From Pelovirga terrestris (GTDB lineage Bacteria > Desulfobacterota > Desulfuromonadia > Desulfuromonadales > Geopsychrobacteraceae), in NCBI RefSeq assembly GCF_014773365.1, contig NZ_JACWUN010000011.1, positions 62,001 through 126,000 on the forward strand: a stretch of 64,000 nt of DNA, given 5' to 3'. The notes under the pieces were generated by a model. That model searched no databases. It saw only the letters and a list, made by a program, of their open reading frames with translations, and was not told the origin of the DNA. Made by a program: the position numbers and the translations under genes. Positions 34,785 through 43,590 of the stretch are shown here, piece after piece (within the stretch, counting starts at the first letter, position 1; every line of letters begins with the position of its first letter).

Positions 34785-35183
34785 ATGAACCAAAGCGAAC
34801 CGATCATCATCTCGCCGGAGCAGCCGGGTTCTTCAGGAAAGGATTCGTTGCGACCACTAAAAACCATGACCACGGTTATTTATGCCCTACAGGCGGCATC
34901 TTTTTTTGTCGGTGTCACCCTGTTTGTAGCGATTGTATTCAATTACCTCAAGCGTGATGAGGTTCGGGGTACCTGGCTGGAGTCGCACTTTCGCTGGCAA
35001 ATCCGCACCTTCTGGTACGGCATGCTGTGGACCGGGATAGGAATTATCACCTATCTGCTGTTAATCGGCTACCTGATCCTGTTTGCCAACTATATCTGGA
35101 TGATCTATCGCGTTGCCAAGGGCTGGCTCAACCTGGCTGAGGGCAAGCCGATGGATTTTCGCCCTTATCGCCAACGTGGCTAG
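34785..35183 (+). CDS. Small membrane protein, COG3671-like
   Basis: The protein has 132 residues from the ATG at 34785 (AAAAGGC upstream). A hydrophilic N terminus of about 30 residues precedes three hydrophobic helices. The block RDEVRGTWLESHFRWQIRTF between helices one and two is characteristic of a conserved small inner-membrane family (COG3671-like). The biochemical role is unknown. It ends one base before the convergent transglycosylase gene ends. Confidence 0.75.
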   Translation: MNQSEPIIISPEQPGSSGKDSLRPLKTMTTVIYALQAASFFVGVTLFVAIVFNYLKRDEVRGTWLESHFRWQIRTFWYGMLWTGIGIITYLLLIGYLILFANYIWMIYRVAKGWLNLAEGKPMDFRPYRQRG

Positions 35184-35936
35184 TTAAACGCTGGTTGAGC
35201 TTTGCAGCAACTGCTTGACCTTGGCGAGATAATTACGGGTTTCGGTCGGCATCTTTTCCAGACCGTGGCGATCGACATTGCCCTGACCCCAGTTGTAAGC
35301 GGCCAGGGCGTGATCCAGATCGCCGGCGTATTTATCCAGCAGTTGACTTAAGTAACGGCTACCTCCGGCGATATTTTCAGCCGGATCAAAGCTGTCCCTT
35401 ACTCCCAGATCGGCGGCCGTGGCCGGCATCAGCTGCATCAGCCCTTGCGCACCGACCGGTGACACGGCGGTTGGATTGTAGGAGCTTTCAACCGCGACCA
35501 CGGCGCGGATCAGTTCCGGCGCCAACTGAACCTTGCGGGCGACACGGTCGATAATCCCTTCAATCTGGTCACGGCCAACCGGTTCAGGCGGGTGGTAAAG
35601 CGGCTCCACGTTCCGGCGATATTTGTCAATAAATTGACCCTTGCGGCTGTCGAGCAGACCAAAGGGCGTACTCGCAGCAAAATCAAACAGGGGCTGACGC
35701 TCCTGTTCATCATCGTCGCTATCGGAAAACAGACCCTGCATCATCTGTAACTGGGTGACTTTGAGCTGGATCAACGCCTGTTCAGCGGTCGCCGGCGTCC
35801 CGGCCTCACTCCGGGTCGCCTGTTCCAGTAGCGCGGCAAATTCGTTACCGGGGGCATGAGTGTTCCTCCCGGAGACCGATGCCGGCAAAGACCCGGGAGC
35901 AAACAAGGCATTGGAATGGAGGGATTCAATACTCAT
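35184..35936 (-). CDS. SLT-type lytic transglycosylase domain protein
   Basis: The protein has 250 residues from the ATG at 35936 (AGGAGGT upstream). The C-terminal 110 residues are a goose-type/SLT lysozyme domain with the catalytic Glu in AVVAVESSYN, then SPVGAQGLMQLMPATA and ALAAYNWGQGNV. The N-terminal 130 residues are low-complexity and helical with no Sec signal peptide, unusual for a peptidoglycan enzyme. Export through a dedicated system, as for FlgJ-type flagellar muramidases, would explain that but is only a guess. It would cleave the glycan strand with formation of 1,6-anhydro-muramic acid. Confidence 0.85.
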   Translation of the reverse strand: MSIESLHSNALFAPGSLPASVSGRNTHAPGNEFAALLEQATRSEAGTPATAEQALIQLKVTQLQMMQGLFSDSDDDEQERQPLFDFAASTPFGLLDSRKGQFIDKYRRNVEPLYHPPEPVGRDQIEGIIDRVARKVQLAPELIRAVVAVESSYNPTAVSPVGAQGLMQLMPATAADLGVRDSFDPAENIAGGSRYLSQLLDKYAGDLDHALAAYNWGQGNVDRHGLEKMPTETRNYLAKVKQLLQSSTSV

Positions 35937-36061
35937 AACGACCTCCTGGTCGGCACAAACGGGTGTCAAGTCTCTGTCTTATCGACAACTTCACACTGAT
36001 ACATAAGCAAAATCCGAACCAAGATTTTCAGATTTCCGCTACTACTCCATGGATTTCAGCG

Positions 36062-36811
36062 ATGGACAAAACCACAGAGAAACTTCACAACCGCATCAAA
36101 CGCTGTTGCGGCAAGGCGATTGGTGATTTTAACCTGATTGAGGATGGCGATCGAATTGCCGTGGCGGTTTCCGGTGGCAAGGATTCGTGGACCCTGCTGC
36201 ATATTCTCGATGACCTGCGCAGGCGGGCACCGGTCAACTTCGAGTTGATTGCGGTGAATTTCGACCCGGGCTTTCGCGGTTACCGCAGCGATCTTATTGC
36301 CGACTACCTGCAACGCCACAACCTTCCCTGGCATCTGGAGAAAACCGCAAGCGCTGCGGTGATCGATGACAAGCTTCGTCCCGGCTCATCCTACTGTGCC
36401 TTCTGCGCTCGCTTGCGGCGTGGTTTTCTCTACAGCGTTGCCCAGCGCCTTGGCTGCAATAAGGTGGCACTGGGTCACCATCTCGATGATTTCATCGAAA
36501 CCCTGCTGCTCAATCAATTTTTTGCGGGAAAACTGGCGGCCATGAGTCCAAAAATGCCGGCGGAGAACGGTCAGCAGACGGTGATCAGGCCGCTAGTGTA
36601 CGTGGAGGAAGCGCTGATCAGCGACTACAGTGGCCGCTGTGATTTTCCGATTATTTCCTGCGCCTGCCCGCTGGCGGGAGAGCAGGAGCAACGTCAGCAG
36701 CGGCAACGGATGAAACGCCTGATAAAAGAGTTGAGCAGCGAGATCCCACAGATTCGCCACAGTCTGCTGCGCGCTATGGGGAATATTCATCACCGCCATC
36801 TGCTCGGCTGA
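36062..36811 (+). CDS. ttcA: TtcA-family tRNA 2-thiolation protein
   Basis: The 249-residue protein has the PP-loop ATP pyrophosphatase motif AVSGGKDSWTL near residue 35 and the paired cysteines SYCAFCARLRRG near residue 110. A third cysteine lies in PIISCACP near residue 200. The block LGHHLDDFIETLLLNQFF is as expected for TtcA. TtcA uses an iron-sulfur cluster held by three cysteines to thiolate cytidine 32 in tRNA. The ATG at 36062 gives the usual N terminus; a longer frame opens at 35963 and would overlap the divergent gene. The cellular location is the cytoplasm. Confidence 0.85.
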   Translation: MDKTTEKLHNRIKRCCGKAIGDFNLIEDGDRIAVAVSGGKDSWTLLHILDDLRRRAPVNFELIAVNFDPGFRGYRSDLIADYLQRHNLPWHLEKTASAAVIDDKLRPGSSYCAFCARLRRGFLYSVAQRLGCNKVALGHHLDDFIETLLLNQFFAGKLAAMSPKMPAENGQQTVIRPLVYVEEALISDYSGRCDFPIISCACPLAGEQEQRQQRQRMKRLIKELSSEIPQIRHSLLRAMGNIHHRHLLG

Positions 36812-36812
36812 G

Positions 36813-38708
36813 CTATTTATCTTTCTTGCCGAAACCTGAGAACAACCCCTTATGCTGGGCGGTCTGCTCGCGCCGCAGGTTGATCAGGCGCAATTCTCTT
36901 AGTGCTTCAGTACAATCGGGATTAGCCTGTACCGCAACCTCAAAGGATTTCTCGGCCTGGCGTTCCTTGCCCTGGGCCTGATAAACATGACCAAGATACA
37001 GATGGGTCAGATATGAGCCGGGGTTAAGCTCGCGCGACGCCAGCAGAATCTCCATGGCCTGGTTACGGGTCTCGGTTTTTTCCGGGGCGGACTTAAACAG
37101 CGCCCAGGCAAAATTGGTCATGTACTCCGGTTCTTCGGGGCTGAACTCGACGGCTTTTTTCAGTGCCTTGGCGGCCGTAGCAAAACGGCGCACCTTGAGC
37201 AAGGCCAGCCCTTCCTGATAAGCGGCTTCGGCTTCGATCACCTGGTTGATGTCGATCTTCTTTTTGGGACCGTTGATCAACTCGTCCAGATAGTCCGTAC
37301 GGGTTGTCGGATCGCTGAGCACGGTATAAGCCTGGGTAATATATTGAAACATTTCGCTGACTTTGGCGCTCATTTCGCGTGAGAGGCTGCTGCCGAGGAA
37401 GCGGTCAGGGTGATATTCCTTGGCCATCTTATAGTAGGCCCGGCGAATCGCTCCCGAATCGCTCTTGCGTTCGATCCCCAGGGCCTCAAAATAATCGGCG
37501 TCCATGATCCGTTGGTAATCGCCAAGAATCTTGCGCCGTAACTTTTCATCAATCAGAGCAATTTCGCTTTCAGCGTGATCATCAACCACCCCTTGCTGCG
37601 GCGTCGCGTGGCGCTCAATCATCTCCGAAATCAGCATAGCCGCAATCAGCTTTTGCACTTCGCGCCGGGCCAGAGGGTGCTGCTCGAGGATATCCCGCAA
37701 CCGCTTCTGCCCCTGACAGCTTTTTAGCACCGCCAGCCCACGCTTACCCAGATCAATATCCTGAAAACGATACTTGGGATTGGTCGCCTGACAGAGGTAG
37801 TCAGAAGCAAACGGATAAAGGAATTCGTCGACCTGCTTGATCGTCCAGTAACGGTTGATCCCCTGTAAAATCAATGAGGCGGGTGACAGGCGGATCTGGG
37901 TTACCCCTTTTTTAAAGTCCTTTCCCGGCTCAAAATGCAGGGTACCACTACGCCAGGCGAAGGTTGAAAGCAGCTTTTCCGTCACCTGCCGTTCCAGTAC
38001 CGCTTTGAGATCCTGCGGAGTCAACAGACCCATCTGAATCAGCACGGTTCCCTGCAGACGCCCGCTTTGTTTACTTAACTCGACCGATTGATCGCAGTCG
38101 ACCTGGGTGATAAGGCCCTCACGCACCAGCATCCGCCCGAGACACTCGCCAAGTACATTGGAGCGGGCAAATACCGGATAGCCATCTTTGATGTAGATCA
38201 CCTTTTTGGCATTGCCATGATGCAGGTGCAACAATCCGGTCACCCGCTCGACATAAAGACGATGCAACTGGGTCGGTATGGTAAATTCAGATAGGGGCAG
38301 GACTTTGTTTTGCAGAGCACCGGCAGTTTTTTTCCCCGGTTTGAAGACCCGCTCCAGCAGGCGCTGCAGGTCCATACCGGTAAACGGCTTGAAGAGAAAA
38401 TCATCAACGCCGTATTCCTGCTTAGCGGCTTTGATCTGTTCCGGACTGTGGAAGGTGGTGGTAATCATAACCACCGGCAAATCACGGGTCTTCTCATGCT
38501 TGCGCAATGCCTGACAGATATTCGGGCCGGAAATCTCCGGCATATTGATATCGATCAGGGTCAGATCAACATCCTCGCTGAGCAGCTTGCGCAACCCCAG
38601 GGCCCCACGATCAACCGTTTCAACATGGAAGCCCGCTGCCGTCAGGGCCTGTTGCAGAAAATCTCTTAAGTCGCGGTCATCGTCGATAATCAGAATGTTC
38701 TTACTCAT
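36813..38708 (-). CDS. Receiver-DUF4388-DnaJ-TPR fusion protein
   Basis: The 631-residue protein has four parts. A receiver spans residues 1-120 (IDDDRDLRDFL, phospho-Asp in LTLIDINMP, Lys in LFKPF). A DUF4388/PATAN-like region follows, about 135-370 (TGLLHLHHGNAKKVIYIKDG). A J-domain at about 405-475 carries the HPD signature (KEYHPDRFLG). TPR helices fill the rest. Such proteins occur in Desulfuromonadia and Myxococcota, with receiver input and DnaK or protein-complex recruitment as likely output; the target is unknown. AAGGAA precedes the ATG, which overlaps the end of glnE by four bases (ATGA). Confidence 0.88.
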   Translation of the reverse strand: MSKNILIIDDDRDLRDFLQQALTAAGFHVETVDRGALGLRKLLSEDVDLTLIDINMPEISGPNICQALRKHEKTRDLPVVMITTTFHSPEQIKAAKQEYGVDDFLFKPFTGMDLQRLLERVFKPGKKTAGALQNKVLPLSEFTIPTQLHRLYVERVTGLLHLHHGNAKKVIYIKDGYPVFARSNVLGECLGRMLVREGLITQVDCDQSVELSKQSGRLQGTVLIQMGLLTPQDLKAVLERQVTEKLLSTFAWRSGTLHFEPGKDFKKGVTQIRLSPASLILQGINRYWTIKQVDEFLYPFASDYLCQATNPKYRFQDIDLGKRGLAVLKSCQGQKRLRDILEQHPLARREVQKLIAAMLISEMIERHATPQQGVVDDHAESEIALIDEKLRRKILGDYQRIMDADYFEALGIERKSDSGAIRRAYYKMAKEYHPDRFLGSSLSREMSAKVSEMFQYITQAYTVLSDPTTRTDYLDELINGPKKKIDINQVIEAEAAYQEGLALLKVRRFATAAKALKKAVEFSPEEPEYMTNFAWALFKSAPEKTETRNQAMEILLASRELNPGSYLTHLYLGHVYQAQGKERQAEKSFEVAVQANPDCTEALRELRLINLRREQTAQHKGLFSGFGKKDK

Positions 38709-41700
38709 AAATCAGCTTCCTTGCTTTTTTCCGATGTCCCCCGGGGGTTAAGATAAAGCTCCATCCGCTGCCGGATCGCTTCAGTAATCCGGCGATAATC
38801 ATCCATGAAGGCCTGCTCCGGTTTCACCTCTGTTCCCCCATAGCCAAGACTTTTTGACACCTTGCGAAATTCCTTGCCACGCATCGACAGTTCGTTGATC
38901 GACTGGTCATACAATAACCGGAGCTTGTTTTCCAGTTGACGCAAGAAGGTGTAACCGGAAATCAGACCGTCCGCATCTACCTGCGGCAGCAGCCCTTCAG
39001 CCCCAAGAACCTCCAGTAATCTGATGGTATTCTGGGTCCTCAACGCCGCAACCTTGCCAGCATGCCGTAATTGAAGGAATTGTGCAATAAATTCAACATC
39101 CACCATGCCACCCCGGCCGGTTTTAATATTGAGCAGCTCGTCGCTTTCACGGGCAATCTCCTGCTCCATGCGGCGACGTAAACGATAGATCTCCGCCTGC
39201 AGGTTTTCCGGGAGCGGCCGGGTGAAAGCCAATTCATTAATGGTGGCCTGTACCGCTTGCATAAAATCAGCCGCTCCGGTCACGGCTCTGGCTTTGGTCA
39301 TGGCCTGCCGTTCCCAGGGCTGAGCGGATTCCTGATGATAGCGTTTAAAAGCACTCAAGCTGGTCACCAGAGGCCCCTGATTACCGGAGGGGCGCAGACG
39401 CGTGTCAATCTTATAGACAAACCCCTCGCGCGTTACCAGGGTGAGGATAGTAATAATGCGCTGTGCCAGTTTAGCAAAATATTCATGATTGCTGATTGAG
39501 CGAAAGCGCTCCGGGTCGGTTTCGTTAACCGGGCGTGTTTGCCCTTCTTGCTGGTAGATAAAAATGATGTCGAGATCAGAATGATAATTCAGTTCATAGC
39601 CACCAAGCTTACCCATCCCGATAATAGCAAACTCGGTCTCCAGACCGGTCTGCGCCATGTCGCCACTGAACGGAGCGCCAAAACGGACGATCAGTTCCTG
39701 ACGCGCCAGGCGCGCAGCATGTTCCAGACACACTTCAGCCAGCAGGGATAATTGCCGGGCAATATTTTCCTGTTCAATAAAACCATGAAGATCATTCAGA
39801 GCAATCCGTAAAAACTCCTCGTTGCGAAAACGCCGCAGGGTATCAAGACGCCATTCGAAATCTTCTGCCTGCGCCAACTGCTCGCCCAGCTCTGCTTCCA
39901 TCTGCTCACGGCTTTTACGCTGGGTGCCGTAGGAGTCAAGGACCAGGGCATCGAGCAACTCAGGGCGCTGGATCAGGATGCGCGACAACAACTGACTGGA
40001 GCCGAACAGCGCGATCAGCAGTTTGACAATCGACGGATTTTCTACCAACAGTGAGAAAAAATAGCTGCGCGCGCGAATGCTGTCGAGAAAAGTATCCAGG
40101 TTATTCAGGGCCTGATCCGGATGAGCACAATCGATAATTTCCCCCAGCAACAGGGGCGCAAGTTTTTCCAGGCAGCGGCGCGAACGCCGCGTCATCCGGC
40201 GCGAGGAGCTGTCACCACGCAGCAGATTCAGGGTGTCATAAGCAGCATCGGGGTTGGCAAAGCCTTTTTCTTCGAGCAGATCCTTGACCAGGTCAGGGTC
40301 GGAATCGTTGGCCAGGAGCACTCCGACCTCCGGGCGCATCTCGACCATCTCGCCATCAGCTGAATGAAACAGCTCGCGGAAACTGCCGTGCACCGCCTGG
40401 CGATGGCGGTCCAGCTCGGCCTTGAAGGTGGTGGTGTCAGCACAGCCACAACGCCGTGCCAGAATGGTCATGGCACGCTCATCCTCGGGCAATGAATGGG
40501 TCTGCTGTTCCTGTACCATCTGAATCCGGTGTTCAACCGTGCGCAAAAACCGGTAGGCGTCCGTCAGGCTCTGCGCTTCAGCTGGGCTGATCATTTCCTC
40601 CTCGGCCAGCAGCTTGATCGTTTTGAGGGAGTTGCGCTGCTGCAGTTGCGGGCGCGAGCCGGCATTGACCAGCTGCAGGGCCTGAATGAAGAACTCAATT
40701 TCTCGAATCCCCCCCTGCCCGAGCTTGAGATTGAGCTGCTCGTGCTGCCGGCGATCAAGGCTGGCGTTGATCTTCTGTTTCATCACCTTGATGTCCTCGA
40801 TCATGCCGAAATCAAGATGACGCCTGAAAATAAAGGGCTTGAGGCGCTTGAGCAACTCCTTGCCGAGCGGAACGGAACCGGCAACCGGACGCGCCTTGAG
40901 CATGGCCGCGCGCTCCCAACTCTGGCCCCAGGACTCATAGTAGATTTCGGCACCGTCAAGAGAAACGGCCAGGTCACCGCTGTTGCCTTCCGGACGCAGA
41001 CGGGTATCGACCCGAAAGACAAAACCATCTTCGGTAACCTGATGCAGCGCGCGGGTGATCATTTCCGCCAGCTTGACAAAGTAGCGGTGCAGGCTGATCT
41101 GCTCGCCGCGCCGGCCGCCACTGGTTTCGCCACGGGTCGATGAATAGCAGTAGATCAGGTCGATATCAGAAGAGAAATTCAGCTCCCGTCCACCCAATTT
41201 ACCCATCCCGAGGATCGTCATCCCCGCTTCGGTACCTTTACCGGCAGCATCCTGTTGCCACGGCTGTCCATACTCGACCTGCAGCTGCCGGCCACAGACG
41301 TCATAGGCCCGTTGCAATGATGCCGCCGCCAGATCGGACAGTTCGCCCATCACCTCTTCGAGGGTTGCCAGACCGCACAGATCGCGGGCCGCAATACGCA
41401 GCACCTGCCTGGCTTTGTAGCGTCGTAATCCGGCCTGGAGGTGAGAAAAATCAGCATCACCGGCAATCAGTTCATGCAAATCGGCGAGCATGTCGGCTTC
41501 ACCATGGCTGGTATCGATGGCGCCGTCAGTAAAAAGGTAGGTGAAATACTGGTGATGACGGCAGAGAATGCCGGTAAGAAAAGGGGAACCGCCAAGCAGG
41601 GTCAATAACTGCCGACGCCGATGCGCATCCGTAATGACCTGATCCAGCGCCGGGCGCTCGATAATATCGACAAGCCGTTCGAGATTATTCAGGGCGGCGT

Positions 41701-41902
41701 CCGGATCGGCTACCTGCAAGGCATCGGCAAAGGTAGCGGCCAGCAGATCGCGATCGACGAGGTAATCATCGAGCAGACGCAGGTTGTTCGCCAGACGTTC
41801 CCCATCACACAGGGGCAGTCGAGCGCACCAGTCAATCAGCTCGGACCGGCTGCGATCCAGTCTGTGCAGACCGGTGGCGATGTCGTGCCGATCGGGGTTC
41901 AT
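38705..41902 (-). CDS. glnE: Bifunctional glutamine synthetase adenylyltransferase / adenylyl-removing enzyme
   Basis: The 1065-residue protein has duplicated nucleotidyltransferase domains. The N-terminal one (about residue 230) has GMGKLGGRELNFSSDIDLIY; the C-terminal one (about 760) has GMGKLGGYELNYHSDLDIIF. Each is followed by a helical PII-uridylyltransferase-like region. This is the full GlnE architecture. The N-terminal half removes AMP from glutamine synthetase and the C-terminal half adds it, under PII control. AAGGAG precedes the ATG. It is co-transcribed with the receiver-DnaJ gene downstream and lies 25 bp after mtnA. Confidence 0.96.
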   Translation of the reverse strand: MNPDRHDIATGLHRLDRSRSELIDWCARLPLCDGERLANNLRLLDDYLVDRDLLAATFADALQVADPDAALNNLERLVDIIERPALDQVITDAHRRRQLLTLLGGSPFLTGILCRHHQYFTYLFTDGAIDTSHGEADMLADLHELIAGDADFSHLQAGLRRYKARQVLRIAARDLCGLATLEEVMGELSDLAAASLQRAYDVCGRQLQVEYGQPWQQDAAGKGTEAGMTILGMGKLGGRELNFSSDIDLIYCYSSTRGETSGGRRGEQISLHRYFVKLAEMITRALHQVTEDGFVFRVDTRLRPEGNSGDLAVSLDGAEIYYESWGQSWERAAMLKARPVAGSVPLGKELLKRLKPFIFRRHLDFGMIEDIKVMKQKINASLDRRQHEQLNLKLGQGGIREIEFFIQALQLVNAGSRPQLQQRNSLKTIKLLAEEEMISPAEAQSLTDAYRFLRTVEHRIQMVQEQQTHSLPEDERAMTILARRCGCADTTTFKAELDRHRQAVHGSFRELFHSADGEMVEMRPEVGVLLANDSDPDLVKDLLEEKGFANPDAAYDTLNLLRGDSSSRRMTRRSRRCLEKLAPLLLGEIIDCAHPDQALNNLDTFLDSIRARSYFFSLLVENPSIVKLLIALFGSSQLLSRILIQRPELLDALVLDSYGTQRKSREQMEAELGEQLAQAEDFEWRLDTLRRFRNEEFLRIALNDLHGFIEQENIARQLSLLAEVCLEHAARLARQELIVRFGAPFSGDMAQTGLETEFAIIGMGKLGGYELNYHSDLDIIFIYQQEGQTRPVNETDPERFRSISNHEYFAKLAQRIITILTLVTREGFVYKIDTRLRPSGNQGPLVTSLSAFKRYHQESAQPWERQAMTKARAVTGAADFMQAVQATINELAFTRPLPENLQAEIYRLRRRMEQEIARESDELLNIKTGRGGMVDVEFIAQFLQLRHAGKVAALRTQNTIRLLEVLGAEGLLPQVDADGLISGYTFLRQLENKLRLLYDQSINELSMRGKEFRKVSKSLGYGGTEVKPEQAFMDDYRRITEAIRQRMELYLNPRGTSEKSKEADL

Positions 41903-41927
41903 GCCTGCTGCTCCTTTGGTTCGAAGA

Positions 41928-42986
41928 TTAAAACAGTTGGCGCAAGCCCGTCACATAATCGCCGCTGACGACCCCGCTTTCAGTAATGATGGCGGTGACC
42001 AGTCGTGCCGGGGTCAGGTCGAACGCCGGGTTGCGCACGGCTATCCCTTCGGGGGCCAGGGCTTTATCTCCGATATGGGTCACTTCACGGCCATCGCGCT
42101 CTTCAATCGGGATCTGACTACCGTCGGTCAGACGCAGATCAATGGTCGAGCGCGGCGCAGCCACATAAAAGGGGATATTGTGTTCGCGCGCCAGCACTGC
42201 CACGGTGTAGGTACCGATCTTGTTGGCGACATCACCGTTGGCGGCGATCCGGTCGGCACCAACGATCACACAGTCGATGTCTCCCTGTTGCATCAGATAA
42301 CCGGCCATGTTGTCGCAGATCAGGGTTACAGGAATGCCGTCACGCTGCAACTCCCAGGCGGTCAAACGGGAACCCTGCAAAAAGGGGCGGGTTTCATCAG
42401 CAATCACCGAGACCTTGTTGCCCGCCGCCAGTGCCGCCCGAACCACTCCCAGGGCAGTACCGTAGCCGCCGGTAGCCAGAGCCCCGGCGTTGCAGTGGGT
42501 CAGAATCCGCGCCTGATCAGGAATCAGGGGCGCACCGTGACGGCCGATTTTGCGGTTGATCTGCTCATCTTCCTGGGTAATGGCGAGGGCTTCATACTCG
42601 AGACCGATTTTCAGCTCCATCACGCTGCGATCGAGGTTGGCTTCGGCAAAACGCTGCATCCGCTCCAGCGCCCACGACAGATTCACCGCGGTTGGTCGAC
42701 TGGCGGCCAGCACCGCGCAGCGCTGCTGGAATTCGGCAAAAAACTCCCGACTCGACTCATTGTCGATATCGCGGGCGGCAAACCAGGCGCCGATGGCAGC
42801 AGCAATACCGATGGCCGGCGCCCCACGCACGACCATCGTGCGGATCGCCTCGGCGACGTCTTCATAACTGTCGTAGTCAAGCCATATTTCCTGCTCCGGC
42901 AACAGCCGCTGATCAAGCATCTGGCACTTGCCGGCAACAAAACGGATGGGGCGGATAATACTGGGGTCGATGGGGCAACTGGCCAT
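41928..42986 (-). CDS. mtnA: Methylthioribose-1-phosphate isomerase
   Basis: The protein has 352 residues. [15 protein letters not shown] near residue 55 binds the sugar phosphate, [18 protein letters not shown] near 165 contains the catalytic Cys, and [19 protein letters not shown] near 245 contains the catalytic Asp. It converts 5-methylthioribose-1-phosphate to the ribulose form in methionine salvage. It is related to eIF2B subunits, but the residues above mark it as the isomerase. An AAAGGGA ribosome binding site precedes the ATG. No other mtn genes are nearby. Confidence 0.95.
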   Translation of the reverse strand: MASCPIDPSIIRPIRFVAGKCQMLDQRLLPEQEIWLDYDSYEDVAEAIRTMVVRGAPAIGIAAAIGAWFAARDIDNESSREFFAEFQQRCAVLAASRPTAVNLSWALERMQRFAEANLDRSVMELKIGLEYEALAITQEDEQINRKIGRHGAPLIPDQARILTHCNAGALATGGYGTALGVVRAALAAGNKVSVIADETRPFLQGSRLTAWELQRDGIPVTLICDNMAGYLMQQGDIDCVIVGADRIAANGDVANKIGTYTVAVLAREHNIPFYVAAPRSTIDLRLTDGSQIPIEERDGREVTHIGDKALAPEGIAVRNPAFDLTPARLVTAIITESGVVSGDYVTGLRQLF

Positions 42987-43018
42987 GAGGGTTCCCTTTT
43001 CTTAATTCAAACTACCGA

Positions 43019-43555
43019 TTAGATGGCTTTTACGGTTTTCACAATCTGTTCATTGATCAGGGGTCGTTCTATGTCCAAATCGAAATCGCTATCGGGATCG
43101 AAATCGTCCCTGCTGTCGCCATAGACCGACCGATCCTCTCGAATCTGGTAGCCCCGACCACCCAGACGGCTGAGCATCGCCGCCATGCGATCAAGTTCAG
43201 CTTTACGGCTCTGGCTCTCCGCCTCCCGCAAAGCCTTACCAACAACCAGCACATCCTGAATGGCGGCGCATTCCAGCGCTGAACCGCGCGCGATCTCAAA
43301 ATAACGTCTGCGATCCGCTTCGGCTGTCTTGCCGTTGCCCTCGGCAATGTTGAGGGGTATCGACTGGCTCGCCCGCAACCACTGATCTCGGGCCGCTCGA
43401 TGGACCCCGTTCAGTGTCCCGGCCTTCTCATACACCCAGGCGACGTAGTCGATCGAAAGGCGGTAAACGTCAAGCTTTTCGTGTCCAAGTGTCATTTCTT
43501 TATGATCCCGATTTCGATTTCGATTTCGATCCCGATTTCGATTTCGATTGTTCAA
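43019..43555 (-). CDS. Four-helix-bundle protein (23S rRNA intervening-sequence family)
   Basis: The protein has up to 178 residues. The core from MTLGHEKLDVYRLS (ATG at 43495) to about residue 140 has the four-helix-bundle signature of proteins encoded in 23S rRNA intervening sequences and of the Avd accessory protein: LRASQSIPLNIAEGNGK, RRYFEIARGSALECAA. If translation begins at 43555 the N terminus is an Asn/Arg repeat encoded by a simple repeat, and the C terminus is an Asp-rich tail encoded by its inverted copy. The function of stand-alone members is unknown. The core start at 43495 has only a weak ribosome binding site. Confidence 0.8.
   Translation of the reverse strand: MNNRNRNRDRNRNRNRDHKEMTLGHEKLDVYRLSIDYVAWVYEKAGTLNGVHRAARDQWLRASQSIPLNIAEGNGKTAEADRRRYFEIARGSALECAAIQDVLVVGKALREAESQSRKAELDRMAAMLSRLGGRGYQIREDRSVYGDSRDDFDPDSDFDLDIERPLINEQIVKTVKAI
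43078..43106 (+). repeat. 29-bp inverted repeat, left arm, flanking the four-helix-bundle gene
   Basis: This stretch is the reverse complement of 43521-43549 with only two mismatches by direct comparison. It encodes the Asp-rich C-terminal tail of the four-helix-bundle protein. The unit is built on AAATCG hexamers. Confidence 0.8.
43505..43550 (-). repeat. CGATTT hexamer repeat; right arm of inverted repeat
   Basis: Tandem CGATTT/CGATCC-type hexamers span this stretch; 43521-43549 pairs with 43078-43106. It lies at the 5' end of the four-helix-bundle frame and would encode an Asn/Arg repeat if translated. Confidence 0.8.
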
Positions 43556-43590
43556 CCCCCGCTCGCACGATCGCAGTTTTCGCCATGAGG

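Noticed and set aside
41640-43022. Long + strand frame of 412 codons opposite mtnA
   Set aside because: Antisense shadow; mtnA has full-length family motifs and a ribosome binding site.
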